Assembly (NCBI GenBank): GCA_038277395.1
Contig: CM076190.1
Coordinates: forward strand, 131,842,197 to 131,906,196
From: Dryocosmus kuriphilus
Taxonomy: Eukaryota; Arthropoda; Insecta; Hymenoptera; Cynipidae
Direction: 5' to 3'
Length of the DNA: 64,000 nucleotides
Shown here: positions 1-10,674 of the stretch, piece after piece
Layout: each line of letters opens with the position of its first letter
Position numbering within the stretch: position 1 is the stretch's first letter
Notes under the pieces: generated by a model
Database searches by the model: none
What the model saw: the letters and a program-made list of their open reading frames with translations, nothing else
What the model was told of the DNA's origin: nothing
Translations under genes and position numbers: made by a program

Positions 1-393
1 GAATTTCAGCTCTTCCTGGAATGGTTGCTACTTGACGTTCTGCAGCAAGGGTATCAATCCAACGAACAAATGGAAGAATATGGTTCACACCTAACTGCAT
101 AAGTTCTTCAGGACTAAGTTCTATTTTAGTGCCATTCAAGTAATATATGCCAGGCGAACCATGTATTGGGTTAAGGATACGACGCATAACCCACCCAATG
201 ATGAAAGGACCCCTTGTTTCTAAAACAGATCTATGATGGAACGCAACTATGCGGCCATTAGAATCGAGTCTTCGTAAATGAATTAACTGCTCTCTATGAT
301 CGACATAACGCAGTTTTCGGATAGGAGGAAGGAAGTCACCATAGCTTGCGGTTGCAGGAAATAGTTCCCTCAGGCGTCCTTGAGAACTTAATT
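1..393 (-). CDS. Partial internal exon of an unrecognised, probably host gene
   Basis: On the minus strand a frame stays open for about 130 codons from position 393 to the window edge. It is preceded by a strong 3' splice site: a pyrimidine-rich run ending in TTTTTACAG, with the AG at 395-394. The exon would begin in phase 1, two bases completing a codon before Leu-Ser-Ser-Gln. The product is mixed, looks globular and is not low complexity, with stretches such as LRELFPATASYGDFLPPIRK and GPFIIGWVMRRILNPIHGSP. No family is recognised and no transposon motif is seen. Codon use is ordinary and GC is well above the flanking AT-rich DNA, which supports real coding. Upstream exons would lie at higher coordinates and the gene continues beyond the left edge. 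A retroelement or endogenous viral fragment remains possible, but the splice signal favours a host gene. Confidence 0.55.
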
Positions 394-1436
394 CTGTAAA
401 AATAGAAAGGAAAGGTAGGTGAATTTTACTGTTTATAATATAATATCAATAAAAAGAATTAAATGTCGGGCAAGGAAAAAAATTTATCGCTCGAATAGAA
501 AAATGCTGAAAAATAAAATCAAGGAAACTAAAATATACTTGAAAAATATTTTTTTTGTATTTTAAATAGCCAAATGTATAGCCGAGCTATGGATTTTCAT
601 ATTCTTGAATATTAGCTATGCGACTGCGTGAATTTCAAGTGCCTTACAAAATTGAAACTTTACGTGGAATTTTTTGGTTAGACAAAAATATGAAGGAATG
701 ATATACATTCGAATCCAAGATCTAAAAAGATGTAAAAATTCAAAAACAAGTTTTGCTATTAATTTCTCTCTTTCCTTTACTTCGATTAGACCTTTTTTAA
801 TCTTTATAATTTTAGCGTAAACTGTGTAGTAAACAATAAATCTCAAACTTTTGTTAAAATTAATCCTATTTAGTTAGCCCTGTATTCAGACTTACCGTAT
901 TTCGATTTCAGCTACATAATATCTTTGTTTTAATGTTTTGAAAAATTTGATTCATCAGTAATAATTGTAAAAATAAATTATAATGCAAATTCTTATTTTG
1001 AAGATTTTTGGAGACAAGATTGAACCAAAAGCTCCGATTAATCGGTTTTTTGAATCGATTCTTCAAGTTCGCTTTTTTAAGGGAATCGCTCCTTCACCCT
1101 CCGAATCAACGTATCAATTCTTTAAAGCTGAAAAACGGAATTCTAAAGGATTTGAAATATTCCCAAGTTTCAAAAACATGTCAGGGAATTTTAAAGGATT
1201 CCAAGGGATTCCAGAGGATTTCGAAGCTTTTAAGGCCCCTTATCATAGGATTTTACGGAATGTCAAAAGATTTTTATGAGTTTCCAAACACTTCGACTTA
1301 TTTTATGGGATTTTCGTGGAATTCGAAGAATTTCGTTATATTTCAAACCATTTCAAGGGATTTTCAGAGTGTTTCAAAGTTTACATTTCATGATGTTTCT
1401 TGCGATTATAAAGATTTCGAAAGTTTTAAAGTGGAT
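394..1436. other. AT-rich non-coding stretch with a degenerate short repeat
   Basis: No convincing gene is seen. If the exon at 1-393 is real, this is probably intron. From about 1137 to 1400 the sequence becomes a very diverged tandem field of about 10-12 bp units built on variants of ATTTCAAGGG and GGATTTC. The two overlapping open frames here arise from that repeat and do not look like proteins. Confidence 0.5.
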
Positions 1437-2068
1437 CTCGGCCTGACGACCCCTACCCGCTAAAACCACCTCCTCCCCCGGCACTCAGACTATAAGTCAA
1501 CTGTGTCACAACGCATTTCTGGCACTCTGTTGTGGAAACAAGTCCCACCTCATGCGTGTACAAAGGTTAGGCCCTGTGGTTTCAGAACCCTAGAGCCTTC
1601 CGTCTGCCTGTTGAAAGGGGTGCTCCTGGAGCCCTTTTTACTCCCACCCACATGACGGGCATGAGTAGCTGCTCCAGATGAAGTCCGTTGTTCCAAGACC
1701 CCTTGTGAGGAGCCCTGGCTGCCCGATAATTCTCTCCTTCTCCACTTTCGATCCGTCCCCTTAGGAGCCGTCCCCTTTGGAGCCGTCCCCATAGGAGCCG
1801 TCCCATTTGGATCCGTCCCCTTTAAAGGCGTCCCCCTTTGGCGATGGGTTAAAAGGTGAGACATAAGGACTCGCTCCCTCGATATTCCAGGAGGCTTTGC
1901 CATTACCCCCTGGAAGGATCGCTTCTTGGTCAGGGTCCCGCAGACCAGAGACCCCCAGTTCCCCAGAGCAGCCGCATCTCACGATACGGTCCCTCTCGTT
2001 CACCTAGTCCAGGTCGCTCGTCCAATTAGATCCCTAAGCCCTCCCACCAATTACAAGGTCATGTGACC
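1437..2068 (-). mobile_element. Composite VNTR retroposon, copy A (internally deleted)
   Basis: This block is clearly homologous to 20847-21740, in the same minus orientation. It shares the 5' module at 1860-2068, a short 15-bp VNTR around 1745-1840 (units like GAGCCGTCCCCTTTG on the plus strand) and the 3' module at 1437-1740. Relative to copy B it lacks about 170 bp that carry the LINE zinc knuckle; the junction is near 1512. It also lacks the last ~60 bp and the poly(A) tail. The high-coordinate end, which is the element 5' end, stops within a few bases of the copy B end, so that end looks fixed rather than randomly truncated. Confidence 0.7.
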
Positions 2069-3850
2069 CTCAGGGAGGGTTGTAAAGCCTTAAAATCTTG
2101 TAAAATCCCTTAAAAAGTTAAACATTCATTAAAATCTCGGGATAATTTTTTAATTTTCTAAGGCTTTTGCAATACTTTTAATTACATTGTAAGTTTTATA
2201 ATAAAACGGTTATAATGTTCCGTTTATAATGTTCAACTATAAGGTAAGACAGAGAGGTGATGAACTAAAGTCACAGGCGATAAATAAGGAAAATACACTG
2301 GACTAAATACCACCGCGATAAGAATATCTATATAGGTTACGAGGCCAAGAAGCAAAATCGATAGCAGCGCGCGCAACCCAGGACCTGAAAGTAGGGAGAA
2401 TCGCGGGACCAAGCCGAGCCGACTTCCGTGAATCGGGAAACCAGGAGAACACTCGCTATCGAACCTGGCAACCCTCCGGTTGGCCTGACACTTTTACTCC
2501 TACGACTAGAAAAGCGTCCATTCAGCGTCTCAAACACTAGCAGGAAAACGAGCTCATGGGGTAAAGAGAGCATCCAGACAACAAGTAAGGAATTAGTATT
2601 GATATATTATTGCAACACTTCACGGTTTGGTGAACTCACGTTAACAAGTTTTGATGGCAATTCCCCCTTGGTCTTGCCGATTTTAACTCGAAATTCTGTG
2701 AGAGTGAAGTTCTCATTCAACCAAGCCTCGTCCTAGAAATCGAGAACGGGTCTCTCTACTAAACAGAAATTGCGAGTACAGATTGGCAACCTCTAAGGAG
2801 GAATAGGAAAATTTTCTAAATCGAATACAAAATTTTGACTACTGTGCACCAGCTGAGCTCTCAACAAGGCTCACATCATGGAGATCGCATAGCTGAGGCT
2901 TAAGGGGCCAAGATTTAGACATATTCGATTGAGATTGGTTCCGTGACGAACACAGCTCTGCAAAACCAAAGGCGATACCCAAGCCCAGTACGAGTTTGCA
3001 GAGGTGAACTCTGGTCCCACCAAGTCAAAACTTGGTGGAAATTAAATCAGTAAAATTTTTTTGAGACATAATATCTGGTGGTTAGGAAACCTAATTGGAA
3101 CTTTGTGCCAAGCATAGCACCTAGCTTGGACAGAGGGAAAGTTGGGTTTGAGTGAGTACAGAATGGATTGCTCAATCATGTCAAATATACAGAAAAATAC
3201 TCTGGATGTCTCCACAAGAGGATAAAGATTAAACAGTGTTCCAGCTTTCGTTTAAAACCGCTTAGAGACTTCATTTTTTACTGAAGGAAAATAGCACGGG
3301 CCGACTAATTTGTGCGTGACTCGTTTTGCGCTTTTGGGTTCCCACAATCTCGTCAATGCAGTGATAAATTAATGTCGGGGATACTATAATGAGTCGTTCC
3401 CGCCTAAATTCCATAGAGCGCCTGCCCTCGCGTACCCCAGATCCAAGGAAACCTTTATATCCAGAGACTTCCTCATTAAGCATTATTTCTCATTCAAAAA
3501 CTTGTATGCAAAGAAAAGTACCCTTACATACACTCTTCCGGAAGCAGAATCCGTCCTCATTCCTAGGGTTTCCATGCTTGTAAAATTCCATGAAAGAATA
3601 GTAAGGGCCAATTTCAACGCTCAGCCAACAATAGATCCACCCTCTCTTATTAGGCTCGATCTGTTGGACAGAACATATTAAATGCAAATTCAGTATCTTC
3701 TCAAAATTCATCAATAATTTTGGGAGTGCTGAAGGTGCTACAAACAAAACACTAAACCAAAAGTAAAATTTGCATGAATTAACCATAAACCTTTCTCCTA
3801 TTAGAGAATTCTCTGGAGCTGCGATTGAGACGGCCGGCGAAACGCGTTAC
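2069..3850. other. Unassigned stretch of moderate GC content
   Basis: From about 2220 to 3830 the base composition is clearly less AT-rich than the surroundings. Short open frames exist on both strands (plus 2428-2736, about 100 codons; minus 3490-3786, 98 codons), but none shows a recognisable domain, and none is supported by splice sites that I trust. It could be an old transposon interior or a non-coding transcript. I see no terminal repeats. Confidence 0.3.
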
Positions 3851-5630
3851 AAATAATACATGAAAATTGAATAATGTTACAATAAGTTTCTTTAGAAGAA
3901 ATTTAGAAACTTTTAGAAATTCAGAAAATTTGGAAATTTTTATAACATGTTCTGAATAAAAAATTTCGAATTTTTCTTAATGTTTCCACATTTTTCTGAC
4001 AAAATTTAGAAACTTAGTAAATTTTCAGAACATCTTATAAATACAACTTTGAATTTCTTTAAAAAATTTTTAGTTATTAAAGCAATTTAGAAACGTAAGA
4101 TTTTAGTTTCATTTGTAACTAAATATAAAACCTGGATATTTCTTAGATTTGCTGAGTTTTCCAGAAGAACATTAGAAACTTTGGAAATTTATTAATTTAG
4201 AAAAACAGGAAATTTTTATAATATTTTCTCAATAAAAAAGTTATAATCTTCTAAGTTTTTTAGAAAAAATTTAGAAACTTTTAGATAATTAGATACTTAG
4301 GAAGCTTTTGCAATATTTCCTGAGTAAAAAGCAGGGAATTTATTTAAACTTTCCAAGTTTATTTAGAAGAAATTTAGAAACATTTAGAAATTTAGAATGT
4401 AGGAAATTTTTCAATATTTTCTTAACAAAAGATTTAGATTTTTTTAATTCTCTAAGTTTACTAGAAGAAATTTAGAAATCGATGCTATTTTAAAAATATT
4501 TTCCAATAAAAAAATTAAATTTTTAAAAATATTTTCTAAACTTTTTGACAAAATTTAGAAAAGTAGGACATTTTTGTTTCATTTTCAACTAAATTTAAAA
4601 TCTGGAATTTTTAGATTTACTAAGACTTTCAGAAGAAAATTAGGAACTTTAGAAAATTTACTAATATTTACTAATTTAGAAAAACAGTAAGGTTTGGTAA
4701 TATTTTCTCAATAAGATACTTAAGATCTTTTAAAGCTTTCAAAGTTTCTCTAAAGGAAACCAGAAAGCTTTTAATAATTTATAAACTTAACATATTTATA
4801 GAATATCTTCTGAATAAAAACTTAGAATTGTTACATATTATTTAAATTTCTTAGGAAGTTTTTAGAATATTTTCTAAATGAAAAAGTTAAAATTTTTCTT
4901 AATGTTCCCAATTTTTTTTTTTAAATTTAGAAATTTAGAAAACTTTATAAATAAAAATTTTTACATATTTTTTTTAAATTTTCAAAACTTTTAGAAACAA
5001 TTTTAAAAAATAGGAAATTTTCTTTTCATCTACAACTAAATATAAAACATGGATATTTCTTAGATTTGTTAAGTTTTCCAGAAGTAAATTAGAACATTTT
5101 AGAAATTTATTAATTTAGAAAATCAGGAAATTTTTACAATATTTTCTCAATAAAAAGCTTAGAATTTTTTTAAATTTCTAAGCTTACTGGAAGAAATTTA
5201 GAGAATTAGAAATTTTTTAAAATATGTTTTAAATAAAAAACCTAGAATTATAAAAAAATTTCTATGTTCCTTCAAGAGAAATTCAGAAGCCTTTAGATGT
5301 TTAGAAATTTAGGAACTTAAGAAATTTTTAGATTATTATCTAAATAAAAAATCTAGAATTTTCTTAGACGTTAAAAAAAAATTTAGAATTTTTTGGAAAT
5401 TTAGAGACTTAGGAAATTTTTAAAAATATTTAGTTATTAAGAAACTTGGAACTTAAAAATTTTTTCCAAATTTCTTCAAAATAAATTAAGAGAATTTTAA
5501 AAATTTACATGTTCAGAAAGCTTTACAATACTTTCTAGATAAAAGATATATAATTGAAATTTTTAAAATATTTCCTAAAAAACTTATAAGTTTCTTAAGA
5601 AAGTTAGAAGCTCTTAGAAATTTATAATTT
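3851..5630. repeat. Diverged AT-rich satellite-like field
   Basis: About 1.8 kb of extremely AT-rich sequence is built from variants of GAAATTTAGAAAC, TTAGGAAATTTTTA and TTTTCTGAATAAAAA, recurring in the same order roughly every 100 bp. Units are heavily diverged, so the tandem nature shows as a repeated order of motifs rather than as clean copies. The short motif AGAAAYTT recurs at about 10-bp spacing within units. No coding potential. Confidence 0.6.
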
Positions 5631-6345
5631 TAGAAACTCAGTTGTTGCGAATTTCTGTAAAAAGAAATAACGAAAATAACGAATTTCTACCAAAAATAAC
5701 GAAATTTCCGAATCTCTGTTATCTAAAAATGAAAAATTAAGATTCTCTGAAAAAAAATTACAAATTTCTATAGAGAATCGTAGAAAATGACGAATATCTA
5801 AAAAAAAATTCACGAAAACTACAAAACTTGCGAATTTATATTTTAAGCAAAATCACGAACTTCTACAAAAAATAACGAAAACTCCGTATTTCTATTATAG
5901 CATTGAAATGAAAAAAATTCAAGCGAAGTCATAGTATGTTAATAAAATACAAAAGCATTGAAAAGAATTTCAAAAGACTTCAAAATATCTCAAAAGACTT
6001 CAATAGAATTTCAAAATTTCAAAATAACTCAAATAATTAAAAAAAATAAAATAAAAAATTTAACTAATTAGAAAGAATTCAAATAATTCACGAGATTCAT
6101 AACGAATTTAAGATAATTCAAGAGAGCTTTAAAACAATTCAATATTTTCAAAAGAATGAAATATAATTGAAAATAATTCGAAAGAGTTGAAGAAAATTCA
6201 AGAATTTTCAAGAGAATCCAAGAGAATTCAAAAGAACTCAAGAGAATTCAGGATGTATACAAAAAATTGAGGAGAATTCAAAAGATCTTGCGAGAATTCA
6301 AAACAATTCAAAGAAGTTAAAGAGACTTTAAAAGAATTACAGGTG
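5631..6345. repeat. Two further short-period AT-rich repeat fields
   Basis: From 5635 to about 5900 the motif is of the type AAAATAACGAAAATTC with a period near 30 bp. From about 5935 to 6345 it changes to a purine-rich field of about 10-bp units, CAAAAGAATT and CAAGAGAATT. Both are imperfect and directly abut the satellite field on the left. The left end of the Polinton lies about 90 bp further on. Confidence 0.6.
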
Positions 6346-6432
6346 AATATAAATAATATTAAATTTTGACCCAATTTATTTCTAAAAATTTATTAAGTTA
6401 ATATTAAAACTGTCGGGATTTTTCAGTTCAAG

Positions 6433-6905
6433 AGTAGTATAGCTAGAAGTTCGAGGCCACCACGACAAGCTACGCGCTGTCGCCGACAGATGGCGTTACC
6501 ACTCTTTCAGTGGTTTATATCCATGCTAATTTATCGACAATCGGTATCACCTTTAGTCGGTAAGATATGGTTTAGTTCTGGTTAAATGATATGACGACAG
6601 ATGGCGTCACCGACAGACGGTATTATCATAAGGAATCTGGGTCAGTCAGAAACATTGCAGTCTGATACCACCATTCGATAAGGTAGGAATCTGGGATATG
6701 TAGTTGCCTTCTGTGGGTAAAGTAGGAATCTGGTCAGGTATTTACCATCAGTGGGTAAGGTAGGAATGTGTCAGTTGCGAGTTTGACAGTTTGTTACCAT
6801 CAGTCTGTAAGGTAGAAATATGTCACGTGTAAAATAAGCTACTTAACGTTAGTCGTTAAGGGTGGGATCTGTTACAGGCTACTTCTACAATGTTCCAGAA
6901 CTGAC
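6433..6905 (+). repeat. Polinton left terminal inverted repeat
   Basis: About 470 bp aligns to the reverse complement of 17020-17523 at roughly 75-80% by eye. Matched landmarks are GGCCACCACGAC near the tip, CGCCGACAGATGG, and many copies of GGTAAGGTAGGAATCTG. Most of the repeat is a subterminal array of about 38-50 bp units carrying that last motif. Confidence 0.85.
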
Positions 6906-6945
6906 GTGGTTCATGTCCGTGCTAAGCTTCCAGAATATTCTCGAT
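6893..6945. promoter_or_regulatory. Heat-shock-element-like sites at the inner edge of the left TIR
   Basis: TTCCAGAA at 6893-6900 is followed by TTC-ca-GAA-ta-TTC-tc-GAt at 6928-6945, a perfect three-unit inverted nGAAn array with a partial fourth unit. No TATA box is obvious beside it and the nearest gene (minus strand, 7056-7555) ends here. It mirrors the stronger cluster at the other end of the element. Confidence 0.4.
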
Positions 6946-7055
6946 TATTTTAGTATGCAATAGCTAGAGACACGAGATTGGTGAAAAACAATCAAAAATT
7001 CTCTCTCTATCCTGCGAATACTGTATGTGACGTATTATGTTGGTAATGGGGACTT

Positions 7056-7555
7056 TCAGTTTCTAGACACGTTTCGACACGCATCGACAGGTTTCAACAC
7101 GCATGATAAAACAATTTTCTGCACAGTTGCACAATTTTCATACCAGCACTGAGTATGGTGATTACGTCTCATGCAAACTGTGTGGTGCAATTTATGGAGT
7201 GAAGAGCAACCCAAATCTTCGAGATTATATACATTTTTCAGAAACTGCTCCGTCCACCTCTTCTTTTCCAGTCCTTTAACGTAGACTGCATTGGCACCAT
7301 GCAGTTTTTCTCGAATTATGTGCCTCACTTCTTCGTAGGTATGTCACCAGCACTCAATTCGAGACCATGATAATTGTGCGTCAGCCCCAAATTTTCACTC
7401 TTGTAGCGGGCTGGCAACACATGCCAGTAGCAAGGAGGTTCAAATAGATAAACTATAGCTTGAAAGTCTTCCTGGAAAGAAACTATTGCCAACTCCTTGA
7501 AGACAAACTGATTAGTGGGCTTTTTGAAGCCTTGCACGTCCGCTACGAACTCCAT
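7056..7555 (-). pseudogene. Conserved small Polinton protein, frameshifted
   Basis: The first 76 codons (7555 to 7325) begin MEFVADVQGFKKPTNQFVFK. After a frameshift near 7326 the second part continues with YVKGLEKKRW and a region rich in Cys and His. This matches, from memory, a short protein repeatedly seen in insect Polintons downstream of the capsid gene. An early acidic residue in a hydrophobic strand (VADVQGF) is compatible with a nuclease of the RNase H/DnaQ kind, but that function is only a guess. It lies immediately downstream of the capsid gene on the same strand and is probably co-transcribed. The frameshift breaks it. Confidence 0.6.
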
Positions 7556-7637
7556 TTCGATGAAAACTGAATTCTGCTTACTGAAATCATCTCTTTTATA
7601 ATTTTCTCCTCAGCACTGCTGACATTAGTCGCACCAC

Positions 7638-8735
7638 TTAAATCAACTTTTTTATGTTGCCACTGAGAGGCTGATATTGAATAAGACGGTCGGGTATGAT
7701 GAGGTAGTAGACTGAAGTTTCGGTGGGAAAATTGTCTCCCGATTCAAACTCCAAACGAACTTCCACTGAGGTCCGTTTGAGAAACTCATTTTGTCTTGAG
7801 AAATCAATAACAGACAGAAGAGCGTGTTTGCTATAGTATGCTGCCTGAAAATTTGGATACATCTCATATAGTAGTGCAAACTGATCGTTATTAATTTTCA
7901 AGATCAGGTTGCCGTACGGATAGTACTGTGAATTGAGAAACTCCTTGACATTGGTCATACTGCAATGGTCCAAACGAATAGCATATCTTGCTCGCCTATC
8001 CTTTCTGCCTGTCTGGAAACCCAGAATAACGTAACGTGGTATCTCCAATTGAGCTGACGTTTTCACAGTCCACATGCGTGTTGAGATGGTGGGAAGCAGG
8101 GTGTATTCATACAATTCCCATGAGCGAAAACTCATAATGGTCAGAGGGCCTTTTTCAATAAAGTTCAACAACTGTATCTTCTACTGATGTGAAGTCATTA
8201 CATGCGGTATCATCTTCTCCACTTTCTGAATCGAGATCCTAAATTGTCCTTCGTTTACAGGATCTGGAGTTTGTTGAATAAGTCACTACGTTCTCTTGCC
8301 AGGATAGGTTCATGATTTTGCATTCACAACGATTTTTCAATAGTCTTCAGCGAATCCTAGGATCATACTGAGCGCTATGGTAACATCAAAGTATCCTTCC
8401 TCATTGGTAAGACGTCCTGTGTTCCTTCGGGGATGCCTAGCCATCCTGCATTCTCCATAAGATAACTTTGTCCAAGAGTGAGAGAGATGAAACCTTTTAT
8501 GGTGCTCGTGAGACCGACATTTCTGCAACGATCAATGTCAATGCCATTGAGTTCATACCGAACTTCATCAACTAGAAAGCAGATTGCACTGCTCACTAAA
8601 GTTGTGGCAGTAACATTTCTGGCTACATCATCATCCCTGGTCAGTCTTCCGTACACGTGCAGTGAACACTTACTGGTTTCTATATACAAATCTTAATGCT
8701 GAACAGTGATTCGAATTTCATCACTGTTGTTGAAT
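7638..8735 (-). pseudogene. Polinton major capsid protein (double jelly-roll), broken
   Basis: Three fragments line up in the order expected for the Polinton major capsid protein. The N-terminal part (8735-8375) includes DEVRYELNGIDIDRCRNVG. The middle part (around 8337-8437) includes YFDVTIALSMILGFAEDY. The C-terminal part (8171-7638) includes FLNSQYYPYGNL and ends near LSGNIKKLI. The protein would form hexameric capsomers of the virus-like particle that the family is thought to make. Breaks seen: a stop in the codon after VQH near 8700, a frameshift near 8400, and several stops between 8340 and 8180. The C-terminal 177-codon frame is intact. The gene follows the PLA2-like fragment on the same strand. 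Confidence 0.85.
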
Positions 8736-8759
8736 CACGATGAGGAATAAAGTTGATGT

Positions 8760-8860
8760 GCATGGATCACTTCTAGCAAGTCGTTCCACTAGGTTAGTAT
8801 CTGGACCGCAGTATTGATAACCAGGTAAATGCAACTCAAACGGCTAGTTGTTGATAAGTT
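8760..8860 (-). pseudogene. PLA2-like minor-capsid fragment
   Basis: A short minus-strand frame reads FELHLPGYQYCGPDTNLVER, which is the calcium-loop region (YCGPGT type) of the parvovirus-like phospholipase A2 domain carried by many Polinton minor capsid proteins. In related elements the HD catalytic motif follows within about 20 residues. Here the frame instead runs into sequence leading to the capsid gene, so the rest of the domain and the protein are deleted. In viruses this domain helps the particle through membranes. Only a relic is present. Confidence 0.65.
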
Positions 8861-8932
8861 AATTAACTAAGCCTTTACCTCGATGCACAATGATTCCTCA
8901 CTGAACGGAGGTCAGCAGTCAACTGAACTGAA

Positions 8933-8944
8933 AGTTATAAAAGC
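8933..8944 (+). promoter_or_regulatory. TATA box of the packaging ATPase gene
   Basis: GTTATAAAAGCG lies a short distance upstream of the ATPase frame, in the roughly 100-bp gap between the divergent capsid-side genes (minus) and the ATPase (plus). The same core, TTATAAAAGCG, stands upstream of the polymerase gene on the other strand near 16170. Confidence 0.5.
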
Positions 8945-8959
8945 GCTGTAATTATAGGT

Positions 8960-9621
8960 TTTGCGACCGTCGAAGTCAAGTGCGGTTCAAGGAAAAACCT
9001 ATTAAGCTTCCAGTCGATAACTTTGATTCCCTCGTCCAATCAGAGAAGAAGAAGAGGGTAACAAGTCATGGTAGTCTACTGCCAGACAGCAGTCTTACAG
9101 TCTTTTGTGGACCGTCAAATTGTGGCAAGACAAATACATTCTCGCTCTAATTTTACACCCAAACAGATTGAAACTTGCCAATGCCTATGTCTACTCGAAA
9201 TCCCTGAAAAAAACCAAAGTATCGATTCCTGGAATGGGTGTTAAATAATTTAGATGGCGTTCAGTATTTTCCCTTCAGTGAGCATGAAGAAGTAATATCA
9301 CCAATTGAAGCTCAACCAAACTCTATAATTGTATTTGATGATGTAGCCTGTGCGAAACAGGACAACATTAGGGCCTACTTTTGCTTGGGTAGACACGCTC
9401 AGGTTGACAGTTTTTACTTACGTCAAACTTACGCTCGAATTCCTAAACATCTGGTGCGAGACAACGCCAACCTGTTGATGCTTTTCAAGCAGGATCAGAG
9501 GAATTTGAGAAACGTATATGTCGACCATATGAACACTGAAATGAGCTATTCTCAATTTCGAGGTTTATGTTCGGCATGTTGGAATACCGACAAGTATGGA
9601 TTTGTTGTCATTCACACATAG
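8960..9621 (+). pseudogene. Polinton genome-packaging ATPase (FtsK/A32 family), frameshifted
   Basis: The upstream part reads LPVDNFDSLVQSEKKK and leads into a Walker A motif, GPSNCGKT, at about 9109-9132. A stop then forces a shift to a second frame (LHPNRLKLANAYVYSKS), and another shift near 9210 leads to the intact 128-codon tail (9238-9621). That tail carries Walker B, SIIVFDDVAC, at 9321-9350, and the conserved end YVDHMNTEMSYSQFRGLC. The family pumps DNA into capsids. Two frameshifts make this copy non-functional. It starts just after a TATA box and is the first plus-strand gene of the element. Confidence 0.85.
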
Positions 9622-9676
9622 GGAAAGTGAACTCAAGGAGGGTAGATACCGAAGAGGGTTTGGCTGCTTTATCTCT

Positions 9677-9685
9677 CTATAAATA
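9677..9685 (+). promoter_or_regulatory. TATA box of the accessory gene at 9739
   Basis: CTATAAATA lies about 60 bp before the start codon at 9739 (AACATGTCAAAG), a normal distance for a short leader. Each plus-strand Polinton gene seems to have had its own promoter. Confidence 0.5.
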
Positions 9686-9738
9686 CGAGTTATGCTGTGG
9701 AAATTACATCATTATAGATTGAGCCGTCAACACATCAA

Positions 9739-10642
9739 CATGTCAAAGCTTCACGAAGAGAAGGAGGTGCTCCGTAAAATCGCAAAAGCCAGTAAGGCGT
9801 TTCGACGTAAACATCGAATGCTTAAAATGGGTAAAGAAGCTACTGAAGAGATAATGAGTGAAACGTTTCAACCAATCGTCATGCCACTGCAAAAACTGGT
9901 TGACATATCGAGTCCTTCAATCCAGAAGGAAGATAAATCTGCAAAGGAAAAAGATCAGTAGGAGGATGATAACGCTTCCTACGTGACTGCTGATGCTGAA
10001 GAAGCAGTGCTTGATAAAACTATGGTTGAAGATGGTGATGATGGAACTGTATCTTCTGTTAACTATGAGAATTTAACAAACAAGTTTCTCCGGATTTTAA
10101 ATAAAAACAGAGGGCAGTACTTCGATTTGATTTATGGTGTTCCTAAGCTCAGGAACAGAACTCTTAAGATTGGCCATAAACTCATTAGCTTTGAGGGACA
10201 ATATATCCACGTTTGAGATAAACAGTACTTGAAAACTGTTGGTTTGTTTGAACATCTGTCTAGACAGACTCCTGAAGAATCACATATAAGTGCTGTTTAT
10301 CTGAGCAATTATAAAAAAATTCTAATTGCTACAAATGCACATAAGAAGCGGTACACTGCAACTGAAGCTGCTTGAAAAGACAATAGTATCGAGTACAAGA
10401 ACTTTATTGCGAAACTATTCAATGTGTCACGCAGACGGCCCTCAAAGAGTGGAGGTTCACTGCCACAGTATATGATAGCAAGAAAAACTGTTAATACTGA
10501 CCATGTCTACTGGGATGATCCTAACGAAATAGTGGATCGTCTTCGTCTACACTTAGCGTCTAAGGTAGCAGGCAATCTAAGTCACAACAATGAAATCTTG
10601 TCCATCACTGAAGAACCACGGGAAGACGGAATCATATATTAG
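9739..10642 (+). pseudogene. Conserved Polinton structural/accessory protein (DUF8207-like), broken
   Basis: The start is set by the TATA box at 9677 and the ATG at 9739. The N-terminal part is a charged helix (KEVLRKIAKASKAFRRKHR). An acidic linker follows, then the region LTNKFLRILNKNRGQYFDLIYG, and the C-terminal signature VYWDDPNEIVDRLRLHLASK followed by HNNEI. Stops occur near 9959 (TAG), 10214 (TGA) and 10374 (TGA), with the frame resuming after each. The arrangement matches a protein repeatedly annotated in insect genomes as DUF8207-containing and found in Polintons. It has no enzymatic motif. A virion or DNA-associated role is plausible but unproven. Confidence 0.6.
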
Positions 10643-10674
10643 TAGCGTACACATAAAAATATCATCAGTATCAC

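Noticed and set aside
983..1463. Two overlapping plus-strand ORFs of 98 and 151 codons
   Set aside because: Products of a degenerate AT repeat; Phe/Lys-rich with no domain.
1550..2003. Overlapping minus-strand ORFs in composite retroposon copy A
   Set aside because: Frames survive because the VNTR unit is a multiple of three; the equivalent frame in copy B has stops.
8478..8696. 72-codon plus-strand ORF
   Set aside because: Antisense to the capsid pseudogene.
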